A stretch of DNA of 64,000 nt from Tyto alba (lineage: Eukaryota; Chordata; Aves; Strigiformes; Tytonidae), in assembly GCF_018691265.1 (NCBI RefSeq), contig NW_024881330.1, forward strand, positions 13,722,386 through 13,786,385. Reading direction: 5' to 3'. A model generated the notes under the pieces. It was not told the DNA's origin, did not search any database, and was given only the letters and a program-made list of their open reading frames with translations. This document shows positions 13,371-24,922 of the stretch, piece after piece. Made by a program: the position numbers and the translations under genes. Positions within the stretch are counted from its first letter, which is position 1. Each line of letters starts with the position of its first letter.

Positions 13371-13722
13371 CTAATTTAAAGGCCTCCTTATGAGGTCAGC
13401 CATCCTGTTGGAGGAAACAGCTTTGCCCTGCTTAGTGATGTAGATCCCACCTCTCCCAAGCAGATGTTGATCTGCAAATAGGGTCCTGTGGTCATAGAAA
13501 CCAAAACCCTGCCACCACCAGCAGTACTGCAGCCATTTCCTGACTTGTCCTATCAGTGTCCTTCTCCTTGCACCCTTGCCCCTCACCAGCAGGATCAAGG
13601 AGAATACAACCTGGGTCCCCATGCCCTCCATTACTGCCTCCAGAGATCTGTAGTCACTTTTAATACAGTTCAGATTTCCCCTGGCTGTATCATTTGTGCC
13701 CACATGCAATAACAGCAGAGAC
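13371..13722 (-). pseudogene. CR1 ORF1 C-terminal fragment, esterase-like (SGNH type)
   Basis: About 117 codons remain open, ending in a stop at 13371. The frame shows HVGTNDTARGN at 13676-13706, which corresponds to the GxND block of SGNH/GDSL hydrolases. Near the C-terminus is LLGRGGIYITKQGKAV (about 13420-13465), where the family has a DxxH catalytic pair. Here those positions read G and Y, so both the catalytic Asp and His appear lost. The N-terminal part, with the nucleophilic Ser, is absent because the element stops at about 13722. In CR1 elements this protein is thought to act with the RNA during retrotransposition. This copy could not make an active enzyme. Confidence 0.85.
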
Positions 13723-16700
13723 TGTTACAATGGAAATAAAGGCTTGTTTCAGGAACAGAATAGAAAAGGTCTTCCACAATTAGTTTTTTGATTTAGAGAC
13801 TTCAGTTGACTAACAATCATCATTCCATAGGCAGAGCTGCAATTTGAAATGGGTATTAAAGAAAAGGCAATATTTTCATTCAGCATAAAGTATTTTTTTG
13901 AGCAGGGCATAAACTTCCAGGGGAGAAGATAGAGTGAAAGGAACCTTCCAGCACATGGAATTAGGGAATCTGAAATCTTGAAATGAAACCAGAAACATCT
14001 TAACTGATGATAGAAACAAAAGACATTAAAGGGAGAAAATGAACCCTGTAAGGCAGATTAAAGGAAGAAACCTCTAATATAATCCTATTTTTCCATAGCT
14101 ATGAGGCAGGGCAGTGAATGAGAAAAGGCCATAAGACAATTGGGTAAACTGCTATGGCAATTGCTATAGCAAGCTTATAATGAAACTCTGCAAAGTGAAA
14201 CTAGAGAGGGTCCCAATCCTACTTGGCATTCACTTTGTTGATTGCCTGCATTTTTTTTGTTATTCATTTCAGAAAACTCTTTGAATAGAAATTAAGAAGA
14301 AAAACCCAACAAACCAAACAAATCCTGCTGTTTACTCCAGCTAATATATAGAAAGTCAGTGGAAGATTTAGGAACATTATGAATGCCAAGTTAGACATAA
14401 AATTTGTAGTTTAGTTGGTTTTAGCATTTTGGAAGATGACAGTTGAATGTCATATTACTTTAATTTAGGGCTGAGAGCCTATTTTACATTAAGGTCTTAA
14501 ACAGAGCATTCATTTATTCATTTTAGGTTTAATTAAATCTCTTGCTCTCTGTTTTTTAAAGGAAACAAAACAAAGCACTGACTATAAATTTCCATTGACT
14601 ATGTTTGTTCTGTTACTTTTTGTATTGCTAGTAGTCGCTCCAAATACTGCTTCTTTCTACTGTCATTTTTGAAAAGAAAAGAAAAGCAAAGATTTAATTC
14701 CTCAAAAGGTAACTGCATTAATTTAATCTTTCTTACCACAGCAGAGAGTTTAAAATGAAAGACTGATGACAGTCCTCAAGTTTATAGTATGTTTAGGGTT
14801 CCCTGGGAGACATGGCCTCATTTGTCCTTGCTTACTCAGGTGAGTAAACTGTTACCATGAGCTCTTGGCAAGATTCACATGTGGTCAGCAAAGAGTTAAG
14901 ATGGTGCAAGAAATGGTATGGCTGGGGTCCCAGCAAACTGAAATCCACCCGCCCAATGCCAGACTTTTGCTTTAATGTTAGTTTTACCATAAAATCATTA
15001 TCTAAAGGGTGGGAAACAAACTCTTCAGCTTGTAAAGCAAAAAGTTTGGTTGGAAACAAAATCCAAGCTGCTTTGGTAGGCGTGATTCAGTTGCTCTGAT
15101 TCATCAAGTGAAAACAAGCCATTTGCCATCTGGTAATTACCTTGGGGACTAAGGTGTAAATCCCTGTTCCTTAATCTTCCCCTCTTAAAGAAAACATTTT
15201 CTCCTAGGTGGTCCAGATGGCGAGAGGCCTTCAGACAATGCATAGAGGTGACCAGTGACGGGTTGCTCCAGTGCAGCAGGAGGTCCCTGGGGCACGCACA
15301 TGGAAGGAGAGAGAGTTCTCCTTTGCAAATGGTTTGTCAGACAGCTGACAAGTGCCCTGAATGTGTGCATAAGAAATCTCTCTGTGAGATCACACAGCAA
15401 CCCTGCATGAAACACCCCCGTCCCTAGGCTGGTGGAGGCAGTCTGCAAGGATGGGACTAGGTATGGGCAGAACCAACCAACACGGTTATTCTTTCTCTGT
15501 GTTCCTCTCTTTATATTTATTTATGCATCTAAACTACGTTTGAAATGCTTCTTTCCAGTGGTATTGATTAAATGACAACCGTAACAATTCTTATCCCCTT
15601 GGTTCAAAGAGAATTGCCCTGTTTTCGTTAGAAATCTAAGTTGAAGGGAAGAGAACTCAAGCAGCTGTCCAAGCTGGCCATCACAAGAAAGAAGAAACAA
15701 CATTATTTTAGAGGTTGTTTATTTACCTTATCTGCAGCGCTTCCCTCTAAGAAGGTGACTCCTCCTTCTCCTCTTGTGACTTTAAAAGTATCCAGGGGCT
15801 AAATTAGGCCACTGGAAAAGGGAGGCTGCTGTTTCTCAGACTATGACCTGGGTTGCTCACGTAGTCCTTGGCAGATGTCAAATAGCTCAGTATAGGTTAT
15901 TAAGCCTCCATTTATTTGCATCTCATTGCACTGGGGGTGAAGGGCTTTACCAAGGGGATGCTGCCTGCTCCACCATCGCTCTGACTATCTGGTGGTGTTA
16001 CTTCACTAACTCTGTAAAGGAAGAAAGGAAGCAGGTGGAGCAGGGACCATTTTTTTCCTACGCTCTTCTCTCTTGCACACTCATGGCTTCAATTTCTCCC
16101 TCCTCTGATTTCTGACCTGGAGACCGTCACTATTCAAGCAGCAAAGATGCAGCATGGGCATGCACTAACAACTGAACTAACAGGGAGGCAGATAAAAGTA
16201 TTTTGGAGAGCTGCTGCTGTCAGATAGGAAATCACAGCTCCTTGATTTCACCAGTGTGTGAATCAGACGCTGCAGATGACCCAGCCCTCAGATAATCCAC
16301 CCTCTTCTAAAGGGACTACAACTGAAAAGAGGTTATAAAATAACCTGCACCTACAGATAACCTTTGGATAACCTCCATGCCTCCAGAGCTGCTGCAAAAA
16401 ATCACAGATGGGAGCAACGAGGCATCTCAGGGCCAGGGGAGCCCAGTGGAAGCAACAAGCAGGACCTGGAAAAAAGAGAGAAAAGAGAGGAAAGAGAGGG
16501 CTGAGGAGTAAATTTGCTGTCCCAGAACCCCCAGATGTGTATAACCCATGATGCAGAATAGCAGGTTTTATTATAGGCATTAGAGTAGTAGGTGCAAAAG
16601 ACTTAGTTAAAAAAACATTGCCTGAAAGGAGAGTTAAGACCCAGGGATATTTGTGCAGCTTTGAGGTCCCAAAGGGGAAAAGGCAGAGGGATGATAGTTG

Positions 16701-17480
16701 TGTGCCAAATTCCTCACCCTTTCTGTTCTACTCCATCACAAGTTCAGGTGCCTGGAAAGACAGCGGAGGAAAGTAAGATGCCATTTTATCCCCTTGTAAC
16801 GATCTTGGCAAGGGCATATTCTACCCTGAGTACTTTGTGCCTTTCCCATGATGTTTCAGTGGGGTTACACACCAAAGGTTGGCCAAATGATATGCTTTTT
16901 GGAGCTTTTGAACAAATTGCTTCAACCAGTTTTGAACTGTGCCTTTCATGCTCAAATAACACTTTTCTTGTTTGTTCCCCACAGAAGTGTAGTATTAGAG
17001 TTATTCACAAAACCTGGCCAAATCTTGTCATGAAAGCGACACACAGAAGCCTTTACTTACAGTAAGCAAGTCCATTGATTTCAACAGGGCAATTTACATG
17101 ATCCTGGGAAAATTATTGACATGATTGAAAAAAATAATTAAAAATCAGCTAGTCTGACCTTTCAAGCTGAATTAGAAATTGTTATTGTTATCTGTTAGTG
17201 GTTTTGAAAACAAATTAACAAATTACAGTCATATCAACCATCATTGTTCCTGCCAGAACTGTAGTATGCAAAATTTTTAAAGAAATTCTATCCTGCATGA
17301 GTTGATGTTGAACTTAGAATGTTCTAAAAACAAAAGCTATTTTATAGGATGTAGGCACTAGAAGGCAAATTTAAAGCTGTACTTTCAACTTGAAAGCTTA
17401 TAATTACCTGACTTTGCAGTGTTTCCCCTTTTCTTTCTAATTTGAAGTAATGCCTGAGGTGGTGTTTGTTTATTTTGTGT

Positions 17481-17485
17481 TTTTG

Positions 17486-17516
<31 letters not shown>

Positions 17517-17519
17517 TTT
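17481..17519. repeat. (TTTTG)6 microsatellite followed by T9
   Basis: Six perfect TTTTG units occupy 17481-17510 and run into nine T residues. An irregular TTTG/TTTTG-rich stretch also occurs at about 661-703. The array is a simple repeat; no adjoining retroposon body is recognised. Confidence 0.95.
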
Positions 17520-17911
17520 AACCCTCCTATCTGATATACCTGTAAGGAGCAGAATATTTCCAGCATGTATTGATTAAGCTTGACTGTACTTTTGTTAAAA
17601 TCAATAGATGATTCTATCAATACTATAAAATATCCAAGGAACTCCATTTCCTAAACATAAATTTAATTTATAAATATTTTTCTATTAGAGCAAGTTTCTT
17701 GATTGTGTGTATAATTTTAAGAAATGAGTTATCCCTTAGGACCACAGCTATACTTCTGGTTAGGCACTGATATCAGAGTCTGGCTGAACTATGTCCCTAA
17801 GTGGTAATCTTGCTATTGACTGAGATGTGTGAATGACTGAATTTTGACTGGTGATTATGAAAGTCAGTTATTTTTTCTATTCTCATTTCTGTGCCTACAT
17901 CCTTTTAATTA

Positions 17912-17956
17912 AAATATATATAATATATATTTATACGTACATATATATATATATAT
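17912..17956. repeat. AT-rich dinucleotide microsatellite
   Basis: Interrupted TA/AT repeat ending in eight uninterrupted AT units at 17941-17956. It is self-complementary and could extrude as a hairpin; no other role is suggested by the context. Confidence 0.9.
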
Positions 17957-18736
17957 GGAGTATGGCAAATGCTTTATTCTTGTTTTATCAAAAGCCTGTG
18001 AAAAAATTTTAGGCTGTTGCTGGAATTAAAACAATATTCTACATTGAAGGGATAAAGAAGGCTAATTAGAAAATGCTGAAAGAAACTGTTATAATAATTG
18101 AGAAATTTTTACAATTGTTTTTGCCAAAAAATGATATCTCAAATTTAGCTGCAAAACCCTGTGCTACAATATTTGGCAAGTATATTAGATGTCTTTAAAA
18201 TTTGTCACAAATCCACTGTTGTCATGACTCTCTATTCCAATAGCACACACCAAAATGGATTTTCCCTATGGAATATCAGCCACTAGTTTGGTCTGGTCAG
18301 CACCAAGTCTTATTCTTCTCTCACTTACAGTGTCTTTGATTTTGAACTCATCCAGCACTGTTACTGGTGTAAGACTGGATGCATGGTGTGTTTACAGGAG
18401 GTGAGTTTTAAATTACAGGTGTCGGGAGGTGTTCCACCATTATGGAACTCAGTTTCCCCAATGGGCTGATGTTATTTCCCTACTCAAGATTGTAAAGCTC
18501 TGATGTACTATAAAATATCATTATTATTCTACTCAATTCTACCTACTTTCCATGTGAAGTTTGCAGGCAAGACCTCCTCTTCCTTTTGAAGTTTCTTACA
18601 GAATTCATTCATGTGAATTTTAGATCAAATATATTCTTCCTGACCTCAGCATCCAGAATGTGAAAATTATTAGCAAAGTTGATGTAATTTCATGAATATT
18701 TTTAATTTTCAAATACAAAAAACTTTCCATTGATAT

Positions 18737-18741
18737 TCTAC
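18737..18741. repeat. Target-site duplication, left copy (TCTAC)
   Basis: Five bases identical to 19750-19754, directly abutting the LTR. This fixes the LTR boundary at 18742. A 5-bp duplication is usual for ERVL-like elements. Confidence 0.88.
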
Positions 18742-18931
18742 TGGTGTGGTTTGAGCCCAGAGGGCAACTGATTACCAAACAGCCATTCACTTCCCTCTTC
18801 CCCCTCAGGAATTGGGAAGGAGAAAATAAAGTAAAAGGCTTAGGAATTGAGATAAGGACAGGGAGGGGTCACTCACCCATTACAGTCATGGACAAAAGAC
18901 AGACTCATTAGGGGAAGAAAAAGAACATCAC

Positions 18932-18937
18932 TTTAAT
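18932..18937 (-). promoter_or_regulatory. Poly(A) signal ATTAAA of the minus-strand LTR
   Basis: TTTAAT on the plus strand reads ATTAAA on the sense strand of the LTR. It sits about 190 bases before the LTR's 3' end, as expected for the R/U5 border. Confidence 0.6.
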
Positions 18938-19443
18938 TCAAACACTAACAACAAGACTTAACAGAATGGGACAGTGCCAATCATTGCCACATTTTAAAAA
19001 CACCTTCCCCCCACCCCTCTCTTCTTCACTGGCTGAGCTTTGCTACTTATTTCTCTACCTCCTCCACCCTCAGCAGTGCAGGGGGCAGGAACTGAGTGGT
19101 GCAGACAGTCCTGCCACTTCTTTCTCCTTGGGGAGGGGAGAAGTCTTCACGTTCTCCCCTGATCCATCATGGGGTCCTTCTCATTGGAGACATTACTCCA
19201 AGAACTTTCTCCAGCGTGAGTCCCCGAGCTGCTCCAACATGGGACACCCCTGCATGTTGCAATCCTCCCAGCACCGAACTACAACAGCGGGGGCTGCTTC
19301 ATCCCACAGGGTCCCGGCCTTCTTCCAGTCCAATCACCTGCTCAGGTGTGGGCTCCTCCACAGGCTGTAGGTGGGTCTCTGCTCCACTGTGGACCTACAT
19401 GGGTGGCAGGGGGTTGCAGCTCTGACATCTCACCACAGAATAC

Positions 19444-19460
19444 TGTGTGTGTGTGTGTGA
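19444..19460. repeat. Short (TG)n tract inside the LTR
   Basis: Alternating TG dinucleotides lying within the minus-strand LTR. It is a small expansion private to this copy or its subfamily. Confidence 0.85.
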
Positions 19461-19585
19461 CTCTGCTCCAGTGCACCTTCTGCCCTTTTCCTCCTCCTTT
19501 CTTCTATACTGACCTCGGTGTTCACAGAGATGTTTTCCTCACAACTCCTACTCACAACTCCCACTCCTCCTCTCAGGTTCCCCTT

Positions 19586-19626
19586 CTTAAAAACATTTAA
19601 GAGGTGCAGCTACTGCTGTTAATTGG
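19586..19626 (-). promoter_or_regulatory. LTR core promoter: CCAAT box and TATA-like element
   Basis: On the sense strand, CCAAT (19622-19626) lies about 28 bases upstream of a TTTTTAAG TATA-like element (19586-19593). The TATA match is weak. The spacing and the position about 120-160 bases from the LTR start fit a U3 promoter. Transcription would run toward lower coordinates. Confidence 0.5.
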
Positions 19627-19749
19627 CTTGGCCCTGGCCAGAGGTGGGCCCAACTTGGAGTTGGAGGAGCTTTGAGAAGCTTCTCACAGGGGGCCCTGCT
19701 GTAGCCCCCTCACCTGATATCAAAAACCCCACCACACAAACCCAGCACA

Positions 19750-19754
19750 TCTAC
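19750..19754. repeat. Target-site duplication, right copy (TCTAC)
   Basis: Matches 18737-18741 exactly and abuts the other end of the LTR. The perfect match shows that both LTR ends are preserved. Confidence 0.88.
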
Positions 19755-20777
19755 AAACCCTCCAACCCAGTTTCCAGCAGCTATGAACTCAATGTTTGTG
19801 GATCTAGACTTTTTCTTCCCATTCAGTGTATTTGTTACTGCAAAGGAGCAGTTTAGTCGCTTTACAAAGCCAGTACCTTTGGAAGTGTGACAAGGCACAC
19901 GTGCACCTTGGAACACTAAAAATGCATTACAGACAATTAGTAATGCAATGCTAATCACTTGGTTTATGAACAATCTAAATTTTTCTAGAGAATTTTTATA
20001 AATCATTTATCCCTCTTGAAAGGATCACACAGTCTGAACTGAAAGGAGGGAACATGATATTAACCTGAAGGCTTGTTAAACTGCACTGTGGTTATAAATT
20101 TTGTGGAATTCCTTTGTATTTACAGTAACTGCCAAAACAGATTTAATCCTTTAAGGCTTCAAGGTGTACATTTCTTGGCTTGTGTGCTGGGACATTTTCA
20201 TACTGGAAAATTATGTATATTTTCCATATACACTGCAGGCCTCTTAGAAGAATGGGTAAAATCTACTTATTTTGGGGATAACATAAAGACTGAGAAGCCA
20301 GGAAAGAGAATGGGAATTCAATGGGCTGAACAACATATGTCCCAGACGTTGAGATATGGACTGAAATAAATGTGGGCACCGCGAGTTAACAACCAAATAT
20401 ATCTGAGGCTTTGCCTGAGCACAGAAGACTTTCTGCTTCCCCTACAGCCATGTAGCTACAGCAGACTAACAAAATCAATGTGGGGATGACTGCATTCTTA
20501 TAAGCATGGCTATAGCCATGCAGCTTGTTATGGGGCATTTTAAGCATCTATACGTAAGTATAGTGATAGCAAATGCCAAGGGATCTTCAAGAGCTCATAA
20601 GAAGTGAAACAAGCCTCATGTAGAAAATTAAATATTGAAGGAAAAGGGTATTGAAGTAGAAGGAAGTTGCAGATTATTAACATTGTTACTATTTGTGGAT
20701 TAAGAACTGCAGGATTGCCTGTGCGTTAAAAATCTCTTACTTTGCAAGAAAACAAATAAAGGATTTGCAATGCCTTC

Positions 20778-20803
20778 TTTTTTTTTTTTTTTTTTTTTTT
20801 TTT
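20778..20803. repeat. Poly(T) run, 26 bases
   Basis: Uninterrupted T run, the first of two T runs about 45 bases apart (the other is at 20847). No retroposon body is recognised beside it. Confidence 0.95.
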
Positions 20804-20846
20804 CTCCAGCATGGTGAGGGTTAAGATTTGTTGAAATATTCACATC

Positions 20847-20866
20847 TTTTTTTTTTTTTTTTTTTT
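20847..20866. repeat. Poly(T) run, 20 bases
   Basis: Uninterrupted T run, partner of the 26-base run just upstream. The pair resembles the double T run near 1.7-1.85 kb. Confidence 0.95.
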
Positions 20867-23800
20867 CATAAGGAGATCAGGTTTTCACTTAAACAAAGGA
20901 AGGCACAAAAGTGTAATTATTTCTGTTGATTCCACTCTGAAGATGATCCTGGCTCCTGCTGGAGTCAGTGAGAGTTTTGCCATTGACTCTGCAGAGCTTA
21001 GATGCAGGATAGACACTACATTTGCATTATAAATCCAGGTTGTTATAATTAGAAGTGAGTTTAAATGCCGGTGTCTAACTCTGCATGCAAGTTTCCAAAA
21101 GTCTCATATTGTCTGAAGCTGTGATTTTGGTTTGGGCCCACCTCCAGGGCAGGGAGAGGCTGATTAGCTGTAGAATCTGTCTGAGATCTTGGTCAGCAAT
21201 ATTTTTATATTTTTGTGGTTCAAATGATGTATGCTGTAGTATGAAAGCAATACTTTTCACTCATTAATCATATTTCAGAAAATGAAAAACACATGATAAC
21301 TAAACAAACCAAAGCATGAAAATGACAGGAATTATGGTAAGTTAGCCAGTGTGAAAACCTTTATTGGACCAAGAAACACAATCAAGAAGAAAAAGATTCC
21401 TGATGAAAAATTTCACAGGCTTTTTGTCCTTGTTGATGTTATTTTTTTTCCTTGGATATCTTTATAAGTTATTAGTCTAATGAACAGTAAAATATAAGTT
21501 ATTACTCTTTTAGCAAAAGTAGCTAAGAAAAGAAGCATTTTGTTTCTAAAATCTTTGGAGGAAAACCATATGCATATATTAACAAACTTCTTATAATGAT
21601 GTTGAGATAATAACTTGTTCTATTATTTGTGTTTTAGGGATTTCACAACTGAGGCAGAATATATTCTGTTAAAAGACTTAGAAGCTAAGTAACTGAATCT
21701 TTACCTCTACTTACCAACCATAACTTGAGTGTAAAGTTTTGGGATTTTGCTGGCAGTGAAAGTATTTAAAATAATATGGAGCAGGCATCTCCCACTGCCC
21801 TTTGATGACAGAAGCAGCTGCTGCACTATGGAAAGCTAAGTCCCTGACTGTTCTTTTATGTGATTCTTTCCACAGTTTATCCTCCCTGCTTCTCACAGCC
21901 AGCAGTTCGGGGCTTCCCACATCCAGGAGAGGATGATTTTTAGCAGTCTTGTATAGCTCCAGGAAGTTTGAAGGGTTTCTTCTGAGGAGCCCATTAATGC
22001 TTTTAGGCTCCACAGTTCTCTTTGGAAGGAATCCCACATTGTACTTGTGCACCAGGTAAAAAGTGTTTTCTTTGGGTTTGTTTTAAACCTGGTGCTTTCT
22101 AGCTTCCTCAGGCACCCTGAAGCAATTGCATAATGAGAAATAAGCAGTATTTGCTTCCTTTTGTACATTATAGACCCTTATTCATAGTCTTGTCCACTGT
22201 CAGTCAAGCTTTAGGTCAGGCTCCAGTGCCTCTGTCATGCTTGTGAAGAGACAAGCTCAATATATCTGCCAGGGACGGGTCTGTCATGAGATGAGTCCTA
22301 TCTGTGCCTCAGTTATGTAGACCATGGAAAGAAACCACTATATGTGCATGGGGCTTTCCTTTGGGGAAGTTGGGAGGTCATTGCCACATCTCTAGGTAAA
22401 ATATGGAGATGCGGAAGGGCCAAGTTTAGGAAAATAGGCTTAAACTAACACATAGAGTATGAGCATACTTGCAGGCTTTGCTTTGTAATGACAGTAAAAG
22501 CTGCATTTTTTAATGGCAGATATTGCCTTTCTGTGATTTCTATTTTGTTACCATATGCTCTTGTCTTTAGTTGTGAACAGTAAAAAATCCCAATAAACTT
22601 ACTAAGAAAAAAAAGGAAGGAGTCACTTCTTCTGAGGTTCCCAAAGGTCAAGAGAAAACAACTTCCAGTGATTTAGTAGTGGGGGAGCCTGGGTAGGAAC
22701 CAAATAGATATACTGCAACCTCCAGTAAATGACAGAGAGCAAAGAAAGCCTTAGGTGGAATTCGGAACTGTGAATATGTGTGTGCATGCATATGTATCCG
22801 TAAAGCAAAACTCTGAGCTCCAGGGTGATATATTTATTTGCAAACACTGCTCATTTGGAGAGTCTCCTGAGATGCCCATCTCATCTTCATGGGGGTCTCC
22901 ACCCTGCTCGTAAAATGCAGAAGGATGTATAAGGCTGTAAAATAAGGAAATAAATTTCTTTGCAAAACAAAGCCCAGCCAGGGTGCCTCACCACAAGACA
23001 TGATCCTGGCACAATCACAAGGACTGTAGTCACCAGGAATATGGACAAATCATTAGGAGATATCAGGAACCTTGAAGCACTAGGATGGAGTGGCACACAA
23101 CTTTGGTTAAAATGCAGCTGAAGTATAACAACAATGACTTTCCTAGGGAAAAAGAAGTCTTAGATTCTGTGTGTTCTGTTACTGACGGATCAATGGTCAA
23201 GGTGAATTTAAGCCCATAGGCTTCAGGGTGGAATATATTAACACCCATGTAGCTCTGTGCACAAGCTAAAAAGTGGTAGGCTGCTCTTTGCTGTATCGTG
23301 GCAAAGATGTACCATTGTCACAACTTCTGTGAGAAAAATCTGTGACGTTTAGAATTTGATTTAATTGACCCAAACATCTGGATAGAGTGATCAGTCATCA
23401 GATTTAATCATTACATTTGTGTTTTTAAAGTATAGGTGACGTAAATTGCCAAACTCACTTTAGCAATAATTGCATGCTGGGGCAGTTTTGCCTTGCAAAT
23501 TTAAGGTTATCCTCATATTTTAGAATAAGCAAGCACTTGCAACACTTTATAGAGCTGTTCCATAAAATTTTATCAAACATCAAAATTGGCATCCAAATTT
23601 TTGACTTCCAAGGGAAACTTCATTCAAGCATAATTTGGATACCCATGCAAAAAAATGCAGTAAGATATCCCTTGGATTTTACGAGCCTGAAATCCCATTA
23701 TTCCATGAGGTAGACTAATGCATTGATGTGTTTATACAAAAATACAGCAGTTACTCTTTCACACGCATGCTTACTATATTTTTTTCAGTGATTTCCTTCC

Positions 23801-23938
23801 AAAAAAATATTTAAGCAATTATGAATATCTGGCCTGAAGTTGTCTCCATGTAACAGTTGTATTCTGCAGTACTACAGACTGGCTCCAGGGAAACCGCTGT
23901 GGTCTCTCTGTTCCCAGGGCTTTAAAGCTCTATTGATA

Positions 23939-23980
23939 TGATAGACCATAATGATTCAAAATGAGGATTATGGTTTATCA
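23939..23980. repeat. Inverted repeat, 14-bp arms with a 14-base loop
   Basis: TGATAGACCATAAT (23939-23952) is complementary to ATTATGGTTTATCA (23967-23980) except for one G-T pair that would be a wobble in RNA. The loop is 14 bases. The structure is too short for a typical microRNA precursor. Confidence 0.8.
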
Positions 23981-23989
23981 GTAAATGGC

Positions 23990-24010
23990 ATGGTATTATG
24001 CATATACCAT
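23990..24010. repeat. Perfect 7-bp inverted repeat ATGGTAT / ATACCAT
   Basis: ATGGTAT at 23990-23996 and ATACCAT at 24004-24010 are exact reverse complements around a 7-base spacer. It shares the ACCATAA/TTATGGT theme with the hairpin immediately upstream, so the two may pair in alternative ways. Confidence 0.75.
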
Positions 24011-24899
24011 AACATAGTTACTATGATTTTTTTATGACGTATTCCTGGAAGCCTCATTCATTTGTATAATAATAACTCACCCCAGCGTAATTTATGTGTA
24101 AAAAGAGTACGATTATGCTTTGGGAATGCAAACAGGGATTGCATCAGTGCAGACTGGAGATGCAGAGCAGCAGAAAGCAGAGGCTGCATGATTCTTAGTG
24201 GGAAATGGTAGCCTATGAATTTTATTCTGGGCATAACTTTTTGCATTCTTAACAGCACACTTCTGTAGCACTCCAGAAATTCATGTATACATATGGGCTT
24301 CTGGAGTATTTAGCAGGGTGCAAGCCAAAATAAATTGCCAGAGTTCCTTTTCCTCTCAACTTCCCTTCACCCTGGTGAAACAGGTCACTAAACCAGATTT
24401 AATCTTATCTTACTCATAGTTCTATTGCTTCTCTTTGACTTTTATACTTGCACTGAATATAACAAAAAGCTTATTTAATTCCAGGTGACTTTTTCCAAAC
24501 AGGGACAAATTTCCCCTTTGAGAAGTCAGAAACAAAACTGTATGTACCAGATGGTGTTGGTGGCTTAGTAGGATTTAGCCACAGTGGAGGGAAGGTTAAT
24601 ATTCTTAGAACAAGCATAAGCTCTCGGGCATTACTTTTCATTTGTAAAGTCCACGTATATCACTGATATACTTTTGAGAGTCATTTCATGGTTCATTGAC
24701 ACTGGTAGGAAGAGTTTTCTGATTTAAGTTTTTAAGGGTGCTTACCTCCATAAAATGGGAAGTGTCTGTTGATGCACCACAAGGATGTATTTTACAGAGC
24801 GGGTACATAGCTGTAGTAGAGAGGTCAGGAAAAAGGGACCTTTAACCATTTTTTTCTCTGTTCAAAGAAAGAATGAACAGGAGCGCTGATGTATTTAGT

Positions 24900-24922
24900 A
24901 AAAAAAAAAAAAAAAAAAAAAA
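24900..24922. repeat. Poly(A) run, 23 bases
   Basis: Uninterrupted A run, one of only two long homopolymers in the window that are A on the plus strand. No retroposon body is recognised upstream of it. Confidence 0.95.

Larger units (their letters stand above)
11171..13722 (-). mobile_element. CR1 non-LTR retrotransposon fragment, minus strand
   Basis: Read on the minus strand this is, in order, the end of CR1 ORF1 (esterase-like), a spacer, the ORF2 apurinic-like endonuclease and the first part of the ORF2 reverse transcriptase. All reading frames carry stops or frameshifts, so the copy is dead. Hallmarks include HVGTNDTARGN in ORF1, KVKGSLGCRDHEMVEF in the endonuclease and DFSKDFDTVSHKIL in the reverse transcriptase. 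At the element's 3' side (left edge, about 11171) homology stops inside the reverse transcriptase, before the C-terminal part and the 3' UTR, so this copy also lacks its usual 3' end. Intact CR1 elements are about 4.5 kb, against about 2.55 kb here. Boundaries are judged by eye. The plus-strand open frames here, up to 239 codons, are antisense shadows. Confidence 0.93.
13723..18741. other. Gene-free interval with simple repeats
   Basis: No exon or classifiable transposon is recognised. Contents include a 33-base pure purine stretch (16468-16500), a six-unit TTTTG array (17481-17510) and an AT-rich microsatellite (17912-17956). A 134-codon plus-strand open frame at 16661-17065 matches no family I know and is overlapped by a second frame, as chance open frames often are. 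The 17.1-18.7 kb part is strongly AT-rich. Confidence 0.55.
18742..19749 (-). mobile_element. Solo LTR of an avian ERVL-type retrovirus, minus strand
   Basis: The unit is 1008 bp. On the plus strand it begins TGGTGTGGTTTGAG and ends CAAACCCAGCACA, so in sense (minus) orientation it starts TG and ends CA with imperfect terminal inverted repeats. It is flanked by a perfect 5-bp duplication, TCTAC, at 18737-18741 and 19750-19754. In sense order there is a CCAAT box (19622-19626), a TATA-like element (19586-19593), a long region of degenerate repeats built on a ctgctccancgtggg theme (about 19190-19400), and an ATTAAA poly(A) signal (18932-18937). No second LTR or internal viral region follows, so it is a solo LTR left by LTR-LTR recombination. 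The family assignment comes from general resemblance to avian LTRs and the 5-bp duplication size. Open frames inside it, up to 134 codons, are not viral genes. Confidence 0.9.

Noticed and set aside
16661..17065. 134-codon plus-strand open frame with a second overlapping frame
   Set aside because: No family resemblance; two long overlapping frames on one strand point to low stop-codon density rather than coding.
17141..17180. Phrase ctagtctgacct resembling an antisense CR1 3' end
   Set aside because: The following sequence does not continue to match CR1, so this is too short to call.
18966..19425. Overlapping plus-strand frames of 134 and 109 codons
   Set aside because: They fall inside the solo LTR, antisense to it, and reflect its GC-rich repeated R region.
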